From: Listeria monocytogenes ATCC 19117
Lineage (GTDB): Bacteria > Bacillota > Bacilli > Lactobacillales > Listeriaceae
NCBI RefSeq assembly: GCF_000307025.1
Contig: NC_018584.1
Coordinates: forward strand, 1,612,001 to 1,676,000
Direction: 5' to 3'
DNA: 64,000 nt
The translations under genes were made by a program, and so were the position numbers. The notes under the pieces were generated by a model that saw only the letters and a list, made by a program, of their open reading frames with translations, was not told the origin of the DNA and ran no database searches. Below are positions 55,957 through 64,000 of this stretch, piece after piece. Each line of letters starts with the position of its first letter. Position 1 is the first letter of the stretch.

Positions 55957-58557
55957 ATGGCAATTAAAGAAAATGCGGCCCAAGAAGTATTAGAAGTTCA
56001 AAAAGTGATTGACAGATTAGCAGACAATGGACAAAAAGCATTGAAAGCATTTGAAAGTTACAATCAAGAACAAGTAGACAATATCGTTCACGCAATGGCA
56101 CTTGCCGGACTTGACCAACATATGCCCCTTGCAAAATTAGCAGTAGAAGAAACTGGACGTGGATTATACGAAGATAAATGTATTAAAAACATCTTCGCGA
56201 CAGAATATATTTGGAACAACATTAAAAACAACAAAACAGTAGGCGTTATTAATGAAGATGTACAAACTGGTGTGATTGAAATTGCTGAACCAGTTGGAGT
56301 TGTTGCCGGGGTTACACCTGTAACTAACCCAACATCCACTACTCTTTTCAAAGCAATTATCGCTATCAAAACACGTAACCCAATCATCTTTGCTTTCCAT
56401 CCAAGTGCACAGCGTTGTTCATCTGCAGCAGCGAAAGTTGTATACGATGCAGCAATTGCAGCTGGAGCACCAGAACATTGTATTCAATGGGTAGAAAAAC
56501 CTTCTCTAGAAGCAACGAAACAATTAATGAATCACGATAAAGTAGCACTTGTACTTGCAACTGGTGGTGCTGGAATGGTTAAATCAGCATACTCTACTGG
56601 TAAACCTGCACTAGGTGTTGGACCAGGTAACGTACCAGCTTACATTGACAAAACAGCCAAAATTAAACGTTCTGTTAATGACATTATTCTTTCTAAATCT
56701 TTTGACCAAGGTATGATTTGTGCTTCTGAACAAGCAGTCATCGTGGATAAAGAAGTCGCTAAAGAAGTTAAAGCTGAAATGGAAGCAAACAAATGCTACT
56801 TCGTTAAAGGCGCTGAATTCAAAAAATTAGAAAGCTACGTAATCAATCCTGAAAAAGGAACACTTAACCCAGATGTAGTTGGTAAATCCCCTGCATGGAT
56901 TGCAAATCAAGCTGGCTTCAAAGTTCCAGAAGATACAAAAATCCTTGTAGCTGAAATTAAAGGTGTTGGCGACAAATACCCACTATCTCACGAAAAATTA
57001 AGCCCAGTTCTTGCATTCATCGAAGCTGCTAACCAAGCAGAAGCATTCGATCGTTGTGAAGAAATGTTAGTATACGGAGGACTTGGACACTCCGCAGTTA
57101 TTCACTCTACGGATAAAGAAGTTCAAAAAGCATTTGGTATTCGTATGAAAGCTTGCCGTATCATCGTAAATGCACCAAGCGCACAAGGCGGTATCGGTGA
57201 CATTTATAACGGCTTCATCCCTTCCCTAACACTAGGTTGTGGATCTTACGGTAAAAACTCTGTATCACAAAATGTAAGTGCGACTAACTTGCTGAACGTT
57301 AAACGTATCGCGGATCGGAGAAATAATATGCAATGGTTCAAACTTCCACCAAAAATTTTCTTTGAAAAATATTCCACTCAATACCTTCAAAAAATGGAAG
57401 GCGTTGAACGCGTATTTATCGTAACTGACCCAGGAATGGTTCAATTCAAATACGTGGATGTCGTAATCGAACACCTGAAAAAACGTGGCAACGATGTAGC
57501 TTACCAAGTATTTGCTGACGTTGAACCAGATCCATCTGACGTAACAGTTTACAAAGGTGCAGAACTAATGAAAGACTTCAAACCTGATACAATTATCGCT
57601 CTTGGTGGTGGTTCCGCAATGGATGCTGCCAAAGGTATGTGGTTATTCTATGAACACCCAGAAGCTTCATTCTTCGGATTGAAACAAAAATTCTTAGATA
57701 TCCGTAAACGTACTTTCAAATATCCTAAACTTGGTGGAAAAGCGAAATTCGTTGCAATTCCAACAACAAGTGGTACAGGTTCTGAAGTAACTCCATTTGC
57801 GGTTATTACAGACAAAGAAAACAACATTAAATACCCTCTTGCTGATTATGAACTAACTCCAGACGTTGCGATTGTTGATGCACAATATGTAACTACTGTT
57901 CCAGCACACATTACTGCTGACACTGGTATGGACGTTCTAACTCACGCAATTGAATCTTATGTATCCGTAATGGCAAGCGATTATACTCGTGGATTATCTA
58001 TCCGCGCAATCGAACTTGTATTTGAAAACTTACGTGAATCTGTTCTTACTGGTGATCCAGATGCGCGTGAAAAAATGCATAATGCTTCTGCCCTAGCTGG
58101 TATGGCGTTTGCAAATGCGTTCCTAGGAATTAACCACAGCTTGGCACACAAAATTGGACCTGAATTCCACATTCCTCACGGTCGTGCGAATGCAATCCTT
58201 ATGCCACATGTTATTCGTTATAACGCACTTAAACCTAAAAAACATGCGTTATTCCCTAGATATGAAAGCTTCCGTGCTGATGAAGATTATGCTCGTATCT
58301 CTCGTATTATCGGCTTCCCTGCAGCAACTACAGAAGAAGGCGTTAAATCACTTGTAGATGAAATCATCAAACTTGGTAAAGACGTTGGTATCGACATGAG
58401 TCTTAAAGGACAAAATGTTGCTAAAAAAGATTTGGATGCAGTTGTAGATACACTTGCAGATCGCGCATTCATGGACCAATGTACTACTGCCAACCCTAAA
58501 CAACCACTTGTAAGTGAACTCAAAGAAATCTACCTAGAAGCTTACAAAGGTGTTTGA
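55957..58557 (+). CDS. lap: Bifunctional acetaldehyde-CoA/alcohol dehydrogenase (Listeria adhesion protein, LAP)
   Basis: Reduces acetyl-CoA to ethanol in two NADH steps. Residues about 1-440 form the acetylating aldehyde dehydrogenase with catalytic C255 (GMICASEQ). Residues about 460-866 form the iron-dependent alcohol dehydrogenase with [30 protein letters not shown] and the metal site [10 protein letters not shown]...HIPHGRAN. Length 866 aa, typical for AdhE. In Listeria the protein also appears at the cell surface and, in pathogenic species, binds host Hsp60 to promote gut translocation; no signal peptide is visible. AGGAGG ribosome site; Rex-type control upstream. Confidence 0.96.
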   Translation: MAIKENAAQEVLEVQKVIDRLADNGQKALKAFESYNQEQVDNIVHAMALAGLDQHMPLAKLAVEETGRGLYEDKCIKNIFATEYIWNNIKNNKTVGVINEDVQTGVIEIAEPVGVVAGVTPVTNPTSTTLFKAIIAIKTRNPIIFAFHPSAQRCSSAAAKVVYDAAIAAGAPEHCIQWVEKPSLEATKQLMNHDKVALVLATGGAGMVKSAYSTGKPALGVGPGNVPAYIDKTAKIKRSVNDIILSKSFDQGMICASEQAVIVDKEVAKEVKAEMEANKCYFVKGAEFKKLESYVINPEKGTLNPDVVGKSPAWIANQAGFKVPEDTKILVAEIKGVGDKYPLSHEKLSPVLAFIEAANQAEAFDRCEEMLVYGGLGHSAVIHSTDKEVQKAFGIRMKACRIIVNAPSAQGGIGDIYNGFIPSLTLGCGSYGKNSVSQNVSATNLLNVKRIADRRNNMQWFKLPPKIFFEKYSTQYLQKMEGVERVFIVTDPGMVQFKYVDVVIEHLKKRGNDVAYQVFADVEPDPSDVTVYKGAELMKDFKPDTIIALGGGSAMDAAKGMWLFYEHPEASFFGLKQKFLDIRKRTFKYPKLGGKAKFVAIPTTSGTGSEVTPFAVITDKENNIKYPLADYELTPDVAIVDAQYVTTVPAHITADTGMDVLTHAIESYVSVMASDYTRGLSIRAIELVFENLRESVLTGDPDAREKMHNASALAGMAFANAFLGINHSLAHKIGPEFHIPHGRANAILMPHVIRYNALKPKKHALFPRYESFRADEDYARISRIIGFPAATTEEGVKSLVDEIIKLGKDVGIDMSLKGQNVAKKDLDAVVDTLADRAFMDQCTTANPKQPLVSELKEIYLEAYKGV

Positions 58558-58596
58558 AACTAGCTAACTTGTCCACCATTAATATATAAAGTTAGA

Positions 58597-58634
58597 AGAA
58601 AGCGCAAGTCCATCCCAGGGCTTGCGCTTTCGCT
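58597..58634 (+). terminator. Terminator of lap
   Basis: GAAAGCGCAAG/CTTGCGCTTTC with CC/GG continuation; the following T-run is short (CGCTTTAGT). Confidence 0.7.
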
Positions 58635-58679
58635 TTAGTACTAAAATTAGTATAATGGAACAAGAATGGAGTTGATTTA

Positions 58680-59108
58680 ATGATACAAGCAACGGTTCCC
58701 TACTTTACTTTTGACGGGGAGGCCACAGAAGCACTAGATTTTTATAAAAAAGTGTTTCAAGCAGAAATTACGCAAATGCGTTATTTTCACGAGCTGGAAG
58801 GATTCTCAGGAGATAAAAAACAAGGAGAACGAATCCTCCATGCAAGACTTACGAAAGACGAGAAAGATTTATTTTATTTCTCCGACACGCTCGAAGGCGA
58901 AACAGACGCGGGCAATCGCCTAGCACTTGCGGTGAATTTTAGTTCGGAAGCAGATTTTGTACATGCCTTTGTCCTACTATCCAAAACCGGCACCATCGAA
59001 ATTCCGATTCAAAATACATTTTGGGACGCAAAATACGCGAAAGTAATCGATCATTACAGCATAGATTGGCACCTTAACTTAGAAAATGAGTCTACTACTA
59101 AAGTATGA
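58680..59108 (+). CDS. VOC-superfamily (PhnB/glyoxalase-like) protein
   Basis: 142 aa of the PhnB-type vicinal-oxygen-chelate fold: VPYFTFDGEATEALDFYKKVF at the N-terminus, HARLTKDEKDLFYFSDT, and a late FWDAKYAKVIDHYSIDWHL. The function of PhnB-like proteins is generally unknown. GGAG lies 9 bases before the ATG; TATAAT at 58651-58656 is the likely -10. Confidence 0.82.
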   Translation: MIQATVPYFTFDGEATEALDFYKKVFQAEITQMRYFHELEGFSGDKKQGERILHARLTKDEKDLFYFSDTLEGETDAGNRLALAVNFSSEADFVHAFVLLSKTGTIEIPIQNTFWDAKYAKVIDHYSIDWHLNLENESTTKV

Positions 59109-59191
59109 TTTTTTCCCGTCCTCTAGCCGAATGTAATTAGAACTAAAAAATAGTACAATTTTAGTAGTGAGAGAAAAAAAGGAGTGAGTTC

Positions 59192-60112
59192 ATGACTGAG
59201 ACAGTTTTAAAATTAGAACATGTCACGAAAAAAATCGGACAAAAAAATATTGTCCACGATATCAGCTTTGACATACATAAAGGAGAAGTATTTGGTTTAC
59301 TTGGCCCAAACGGTGCTGGTAAGACAACTATAATCCGCTCTATCGTTGGTTTAATTCGTCGCTCAGAAGGTACCGTTTTTATTAATGGTAAAAATGTCGA
59401 CACAGAATATAAAGCAGCGATTTCAGAAGTAGGTGCTATTATTGAAAATCCAGAATTTTATATGTATATGTCTGGATGGGCAAACTTAAAGCAATTCGCA
59501 CGTATGAGTCAAAAAAATATTACTGACGAACACGTTCGTGAAATCGTTGAACTTGTAAAGCTTACTGGCGCAATTAATCAGAAAGTAAAAACATATTCTC
59601 TCGGTATGCGTCAACGTTTAGGTGTTGCGCAAGCTTTAATTCATAGCCCTGCTTTACTTATCTTAGATGAACCAACAAACGGACTTGATCCACAAGGTAT
59701 GGCCGAATTCAGAACGCTGATTCGCGATTTAGCGACAAATGGTACTTCTGTTTTAATTTCTAGCCATTTACTTAGCGAAATCCAACAAATTACGGATCGA
59801 TTTGCGATTATTAACAAAGGTGTTCTAACGCACATCGAAAAAATGAGCGACCTAATTGAAAATCATGTCGCTGCTTATAAACTAAAAGTTAGCGATCCCG
59901 AAGCAACTAAAACCGTTCTCGCTACACTCCCAGTCAAGCTTGTTGCTCAAAATGAGGATCTATTCAAAATCGAAGTGGCTCACGAAGATGTACATCTAAT
60001 TGCTCGTGCGCTTATCCAAGCAAATATTGATTTATTAGAAATGGTTCCACTTCAAGCCTCCCTTGAAGAACGATTCCTCGAATTAACTAAAGGTGGAGGT
60101 GCAGAAGTATGA
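59192..60112 (+). CDS. ABC transporter ATP-binding protein
   Basis: 306 aa. Walker A GPNGAGKT (residues 38-45), signature YSLGMRQRLG, Walker B LLILDEPTNGLDP and the switch histidine (LISSHLL) are intact. The arrangement with an ABC-2-type permease and the C-terminal domain resembles BcrA-type exporters linked to peptide antibiotic resistance; substrate unknown. Overlaps the permease gene by 4 bases (ATGA). Confidence 0.92.
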   Translation: MTETVLKLEHVTKKIGQKNIVHDISFDIHKGEVFGLLGPNGAGKTTIIRSIVGLIRRSEGTVFINGKNVDTEYKAAISEVGAIIENPEFYMYMSGWANLKQFARMSQKNITDEHVREIVELVKLTGAINQKVKTYSLGMRQRLGVAQALIHSPALLILDEPTNGLDPQGMAEFRTLIRDLATNGTSVLISSHLLSEIQQITDRFAIINKGVLTHIEKMSDLIENHVAAYKLKVSDPEATKTVLATLPVKLVAQNEDLFKIEVAHEDVHLIARALIQANIDLLEMVPLQASLEERFLELTKGGGAEV

Positions 60113-61176
60113 TAGCATTAGTAAAAAATGAATTTACCAAATTATTTTCCAGAAAATCAAGTTGGATTATGCAAATCGTCTTATTTGTAGCAGTTTTAGC
60201 TCTTGCTCTTCTTATGTTTTTTGTTAGTAAAATAGATACTAGTGGTATCGAAGGCGGCGACGCAAGTAATGCTGGTATTACTGCTTACTATGACGATAAA
60301 GGTGCCCTGGTTAGCGAAGAAGAATATTGGAACTCCGCAGATAAAGATGGTAATCCTACGTATAAATCTGAAACGTTATCTTTAACTGATTCTGTTGCTT
60401 ACTTAAAAACACAAGAACAAGCGGCTCCAACAAAAGAAGCCAAAGAAACTATCCAAAAACAAATTGATTTTTACCAAGCTTATGTCGATGCAGATGAAAA
60501 ACCCGCTAGTAATTCAGCAGGTATTTCAAGCGCAGATTTCTTCGCTTCATTAGGTAGCTCAGGAGCCGTTGCGACAATGCTTGTTGTTGTTGTAGCAAGT
60601 ATCATCGTTGCAACAGAGTTTTCTGGTGGGACAATCAAACTTTTACTGACACGTCCTTATTCTAGAAGTCAGATACTATTTTCCAAATACGTAATGTGTA
60701 TCGTTTACAGCATTATTAGCTCTATCACATTACTTGTAGCTAGCTTTATCTTTTCATTTATTTTACCAAAACAATCTATTTTTATGCCGCTCTCCCCTTC
60801 AACGGGTGCAATGACTGCTTTCGAACATGCGTGGATGCTACTTGGTACGAACTTCTTACTGATGATCGTATACGCAACTATTGCTTTCTTCTTCTCCTCT
60901 GTCGTTCGTTCACAAGCACTTGCAGTTGGTGTCGGCGTTGGTGTACTATTCTCCGGTGGAATTATTCGCCAATTACTACCTCTCGCTATCGAAAAATACG
61001 ATTGGATGAAATGGATTATCTTCAACTTGCTCAGCCTAAATGACACAGTTGGCGGTTCTAAAATCGCCGGTGGCCTAGCAGATTGGCAAATAATCGCCGG
61101 TCTAGGTGTTTATACAGCGATTATCCTTTTCTTCACTTTCTTCTTATTCAAAAAACGAGATGTCGCTTTAAGTTAA
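60109..61176 (+). CDS. ABC-2-type transporter permease
   Basis: 355 aa with six transmembrane helices. A first helix (about 20-40) is followed by a large extracytoplasmic loop of about 120 residues, then five helices (about 160-345). This is the layout of ABC-2 exporters with NatB/BcrB-like permeases. It forms an exporter with the upstream ATPase. No sensor kinase or immunity gene nearby, so the substrate cannot be inferred. Confidence 0.88.
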   Translation: MIALVKNEFTKLFSRKSSWIMQIVLFVAVLALALLMFFVSKIDTSGIEGGDASNAGITAYYDDKGALVSEEEYWNSADKDGNPTYKSETLSLTDSVAYLKTQEQAAPTKEAKETIQKQIDFYQAYVDADEKPASNSAGISSADFFASLGSSGAVATMLVVVVASIIVATEFSGGTIKLLLTRPYSRSQILFSKYVMCIVYSIISSITLLVASFIFSFILPKQSIFMPLSPSTGAMTAFEHAWMLLGTNFLLMIVYATIAFFFSSVVRSQALAVGVGVGVLFSGGIIRQLLPLAIEKYDWMKWIIFNLLSLNDTVGGSKIAGGLADWQIIAGLGVYTAIILFFTFFLFKKRDVALS

Positions 61177-61181
61177 ATATT

Positions 61182-61214
61182 AAAAAGGCTGTCCGCATTG
61201 GACAGCCTTTTTTT
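61182..61214. terminator. Bidirectional terminator
   Basis: AAAGGCTGTCC/GGACAGCCTTT with a 5-base loop and T/A runs; overlaps the stop codon of the convergent gene. Confidence 0.92.
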
Positions 61215-62187
61215 AATGCCTAATAATTTGAATTTTATCGGTCTGATTTGTATCAATTCTTGCAGTTCCGCCAATCGGGAATGTCGCAATTGGCTGTGTA
61301 TGACCAAAATCCGCACCAGATATAACTGGGATTTTTTGTAATGCCGTTTTTGTTTCAATAATATATGCTAATTTCTCCGCTGTCATCGCTGTCTTCTGTT
61401 GGAAACGACCGATTACCAGCCCTTCTATCTCATCTGCACCGGGTTGACTTAATAGCGATTCCAAATCCCGGTCGAATGTTTCTGGAACAGTCATAAAATC
61501 ATCTTCAATAAATAAAATGGTACCTGCTAAGTTAGGCATGTACTCGGTTCCTTGGAGTAAATTAAGCGTACATAAGTTCCCGCCAATGATGATTCCTTCT
61601 GCCTCTCCAGGTTGCATAACAACTAATCCCTCATTCGGAATAAAATTTCTGTTCTCTTGGTCCAAATACCATTCATCGTCACTCCATGCAGCACTTTCTT
61701 TAAGCGCAAACGGCTCTTTTTGCAATAAACACTTGCTAAATGAGTCCATTACGTAGTCCAGCCCTTTCTCCATTGAAAAACTTGAAAAATGAGCGCCTGA
61801 ATAAGTGATAAGTTCCGTTTGCGTATAAATAGCGGTTGCTAATGCCGTGATATCGGAGAAACCACATAAAATTTTAGGATTTTCCGAAATTAACTCATAA
61901 TCCAAATATGGCAACAATTGATTGCTATTAAAACCACCAATAACCGTCAAAATCGCTTTGACACTCGAATCATTAAAGGCTTCATGGATATCAGCAACTC
62001 GCGAACGAATGCTTGAACTCATCATGCAATCCATTTCTGCTACATGTTCGCCAAAAGTGACTTTAAAACCCATGTCCGTTAGGCGCTTAACGGCAATTTC
62101 CACTTGATTGTCAGCCATAATACCGATAGAACGACTTGGTGCAATAATCCGAATTTCATCCCCTTGTTTTAATTTCGCTGGAATCAT
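61213..62187 (-). CDS. S66-family peptidase (LD-carboxypeptidase / MccF-like)
   Basis: 324-aa serine peptidase of family S66. Nucleophile S111 in the GFSD elbow, catalytic Glu in LFIEDD and His in DFGHTQP are visible. The family contains LD-carboxypeptidases of murein recycling and MccF, which confers resistance to microcin C; sequence does not separate the two. Overlaps tag by 4 bases (ATGA) and so belongs to a LexA-box operon. Confidence 0.88.
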   Translation of the reverse strand: MIPAKLKQGDEIRIIAPSRSIGIMADNQVEIAVKRLTDMGFKVTFGEHVAEMDCMMSSSIRSRVADIHEAFNDSSVKAILTVIGGFNSNQLLPYLDYELISENPKILCGFSDITALATAIYTQTELITYSGAHFSSFSMEKGLDYVMDSFSKCLLQKEPFALKESAAWSDDEWYLDQENRNFIPNEGLVVMQPGEAEGIIIGGNLCTLNLLQGTEYMPNLAGTILFIEDDFMTVPETFDRDLESLLSQPGADEIEGLVIGRFQQKTAMTAEKLAYIIETKTALQKIPVISGADFGHTQPIATFPIGGTARIDTNQTDKIQIIRH

Positions 62188-62765
62188 TTCGTCGCCTCCC
62201 TATTAAATGTATGAAATGGGCATGAACGTAAATGGTCATCCAAAATCCCAATAGCTTGTAAATAAGAATACACAATTACAGGGCCAACAAACTTAAAACC
62301 ACGTTTCTTTAAATCTTTACTGATTTTTTCTGATAGTTCTGTGCTTGCAGGGACCTCTCCCATGCCTTGCCATTCATTAATAATACGCTCATTATTCGTA
62401 AAACCCCAAATATAGTTTGCAAATGAGCCGAATTCAGCTTGGACTTTTTGCGTAGCTAGGGCATTTGTACGAACTGCTTTCACTTTAAGGCGATTCTTTA
62501 CAATAGCCGCTTCTTCGACAATCGTCGCCAGCTCATCGTCTGTTAGGCGTGCACATTTATCAATATCAAAGTGAAAAAAAGCTTCTTGATAGGCTTTTCT
62601 TTTATGTAAAATTAATCTCCATGAGAGTCCAGCTTGTGCTCCCTCTAAATTGAGCATTTCAAATAAATATGTGTCGTTTTTACTCGGAACACACCATTCT
62701 GTATCATGATATTCTAGTTCAAACGGGTCATTAATCGACCAAGGGCAACGTAATTCTTCAGACAA
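62184..62765 (-). CDS. tag: DNA-3-methyladenine glycosylase I
   Basis: Removes 3-methyladenine from alkylated DNA. The structural zinc ligands are C7, H20, H178 and C182 (RCPW..., EYHDTEW, HLRSCPFH), and the catalytic region LEGAQAGLSWRLIL is intact. Length 193 aa. Middle gene of a three-gene unit with the small membrane protein and the S66 peptidase. Confidence 0.95.
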   Translation of the reverse strand: MSEELRCPWSINDPFELEYHDTEWCVPSKNDTYLFEMLNLEGAQAGLSWRLILHKRKAYQEAFFHFDIDKCARLTDDELATIVEEAAIVKNRLKVKAVRTNALATQKVQAEFGSFANYIWGFTNNERIINEWQGMGEVPASTELSEKISKDLKKRGFKFVGPVIVYSYLQAIGILDDHLRSCPFHTFNREATK

Positions 62766-62777
62766 AGCGAGTTCCTC

Positions 62778-63011
62778 CTATATAGTTAAAATGTAATACA
62801 CACTGATCAAAACAGCCACAAATAGTCCGACGCAACTCCAAATTAGTCGTTTCTCTTTCCACTGACTAACTGCCACAGCAATGCTTAATGCTAAAAATAA
62901 AAAGAGTAGCCAGTTTGGAACGTCGGGGTGATAGTTGCTCGTAAAAATAAGATACCCTATTACTGCTGCAATTATTCCAGTCACTATAAAACTGATTTTC
63001 TGATACCTCAT
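62778..63011 (-). CDS. Small three-helix membrane protein at the head of the tag operon
   Basis: 77 aa, three hydrophobic segments (about residues 5-24, 31-49 and 55-75). Family not recognised. ATG 63011 follows GGAGG at 9 bases; the TTG at 63035 precedes that site. First gene downstream of the LexA-box promoter. Confidence 0.72.
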   Translation of the reverse strand: MRYQKISFIVTGIIAAVIGYLIFTSNYHPDVPNWLLFLFLALSIAVAVSQWKEKRLIWSCVGLFVAVLISVYYILTI

Positions 63012-63034
63012 TCGCTCAAGCCTCCTATTAACCA

Positions 63035-63063
63035 ATAATAAAACATACGTTCTGTTTTTGCAA
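63035..63063 (-). promoter_or_regulatory. Promoter of the tag operon
   Basis: Minus strand TTGCAA (63063-63058), 17 bases, TATTAT (63040-63035). The spacer contains the LexA-like box. Confidence 0.75.
63041..63052. promoter_or_regulatory. LexA (SOS) box inside the tag operon promoter
   Basis: Minus-strand GAACGTATGTTT differs from GAAC-N4-GTTC at one base and lies entirely within the -35/-10 spacer, where LexA binding would exclude RNA polymerase. An SOS link fits a DNA repair gene. Confidence 0.7.
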
Positions 63064-63071
63064 GCAAAAAT

Positions 63072-63107
63072 AAAAAAGAGACGAACTTTATTGCTCGCCT
63101 CTTTTTA
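63072..63107 (-). terminator. Terminator of the aconitase gene
   Basis: AAAAAGAGGCGA paired with TCGTCTCTTTTTT on the minus strand. Confidence 0.82.
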
Positions 63108-63110
63108 AAG

Positions 63111-64000
63111 TTATTTCAATTTGCCACGAAGAACCATTGGTAAAATTCCGCCGTGACGGTAATAGTCAATTTCTACTTCAGAGTCAAAACGTGCAAGTGC
63201 TTCAAAAGTGAAGCTTGAGCCGTCTTCACGAACAGCGGTTACTTTTACAAGGTCTCTTGGCGCTACCTCTTCACCGATTTCCACTTGCAAGCTTTCTGAA
63301 CCTGTTAAACCAAGCGTTTCTGCGTCTTCACCTGGTTGGAACTGAAGTGGTAAAACACCCATCATAACAAGGTTAGAACGATGAATCCGTTCATAGCTTT
63401 TCGCGATAACTGTTTTAATTCCTAGCAAGTTCGTTCCTTTGGCAGCCCAGTCACGAGAGGATCCCATTCCATAATCGTCACCAGCAAGAATGACTAAACC
63501 AGTATTATTTTCGATATATTTTCTAGAAGCATCATAAATTGACATCACTTCGCCAGTTGGCCAGTAAGTCGTATAGCCACCTTCTGTACCTGGTGCGATT
63601 TGATTTTTAATACGAATATTCGCAAATGTCCCGCGCATCATCACATCATGATGACCGCGACGAGAACCGTATGAGTTGAAATCACGAATTGCCACGCCTT
63701 CTTCTTGAAGGAATTTCCCAGCTGGGGTATCTTTGCCGATTGCTCCGGCTGGTGAAATATGATCGGTTGTAACAGAATCACCAAATTTACCAATAACGCG
63801 GAGGCCAGATAAGCTTTCTACTTTGCCAGCTTCTTTCGCTAAATTATCAAAGAATGGTGGGTTCGCAATATACGTAGAGTTTTCATCCCATTTGTATAGG
63901 GCATCTTCTGTTGTCTCAATCGCATTCCAAGCTTCGTTTTCATCAAATACATGAGCATATTGTTCACGGAAAAGTTCTGGTGTTACCGTTTCTTCTACTA
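63111..64000 (-). CDS. acnA: Aconitate hydratase, C-terminal part (truncated by window edge)
   Basis: The last 295 codons of aconitase, the citrate-isocitrate isomerase of the TCA branch and, in its cluster-free state, an RNA-binding protein. The frame is open to the window edge, beyond the GTG at 63695. Domain 4 motifs [35 protein letters not shown] and [17 protein letters not shown] are clear. The symbol citB is used in Bacillus. The Fe-S ligands lie outside the window. Confidence 0.95.
   Translation of the reverse strand, partial: VEETVTPELFREQYAHVFDENEAWNAIETTEDALYKWDENSTYIANPPFFDNLAKEAGKVESLSGLRVIGKFGDSVTTDHISPAGAIGKDTPAGKFLQEEGVAIRDFNSYGSRRGHHDVMMRGTFANIRIKNQIAPGTEGGYTTYWPTGEVMSIYDASRKYIENNTGLVILAGDDYGMGSSRDWAAKGTNLLGIKTVIAKSYERIHRSNLVMMGVLPLQFQPGEDAETLGLTGSESLQVEIGEEVAPRDLVKVTAVREDGSSFTFEALARFDSEVEIDYYRHGGILPMVLRGKLK

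Overview
The window reads as an unbroken stretch of core chromosome from a Listeria (sensu stricto) species, most probably L. monocytogenes or a very close relative. The evidence is low-GC Firmicute codon use, AGGAGG-type ribosome binding sites, T-box leaders, and a gene order I recognise from Listeria: ald-usp-ackA, argCJBDF, thiI/nifZ, ezrA, rpsD, tyrS, ccpA, aroA, murC, sftA, mdrM/marR, pepV, trpEGDCFBA, lap (adhE), tag, acnA. Species is inferred from recall of gene order, not from an alignment. I see no rRNA, tRNA, prophage, insertion sequence, CRISPR array or obvious horizontally acquired island.

Layout. 1-8.6 kb: Xaa-Pro peptidase, alanine dehydrogenase, universal stress protein, a YtxK-like methyltransferase coupled to acetate kinase, thiol peroxidase, an RDD membrane protein, SppA and NAD kinase. 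8.65-13.8 kb: the arginine operon argCJBDF with a strong promoter. 13.9-19.8 kb: sulfur transfer (NifZ, ThiI), the division regulator EzrA, free-methionine-sulfoxide reductase, and ribosomal protein S4 with a long leader. 19.8-31.0 kb: tyrS with a Tyr T-box, ccpA with a perfect cre site, DAHP synthase, a sigma-B-type stress pair (ytxG/ytxH), aminopeptidase, peroxiredoxin with a Per-like box, murC and SftA. 31.3-37.8 kb: small ytpR/Q/P-type genes, M42 peptidase, a cysteine-less CsoR-family protein, a YtnP-like lactonase, TrmB and a YtmP kinase. 38.0-48.5 kb: MdrM/MarR, D-amino acid transaminase, PepV, Nudix, NAD(P)HX dehydratase, PAP2 phosphatase and two tandem MurJ-like flippases. 48.6-55.5 kb: a complete seven-gene trp operon behind two tandem Trp T-boxes. 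55.7-64 kb: lap/adhE with a Rex-type operator, a VOC protein, an ABC exporter, a tag operon with a LexA-like box, and the 3' part of aconitase.

How it fits together. Several units are wired to global cell state: carbon (cre at ccpA), NADH (Rex at lap), amino acids (ARG-like boxes; Tyr and Trp T-boxes), stress (sigma-B promoter at ytxG/H), peroxide (Per-like box at the peroxiredoxin) and DNA damage (LexA-like boxes at the tag operon and, unexpectedly, at ytmP-trmB). No complete undescribed system is evident. The best candidates for new biology are local: the CsoR paralogue with no cysteines next to G-tract operators, a long inverted repeat that buries the ribosome binding site of the gene after trpA, a short ORF in the murC leader that ends on a murC start codon, the LexA-like box at ytmP-trmB, and the stem-loop in the lap leader. 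All promoter and operator calls were made by eye.
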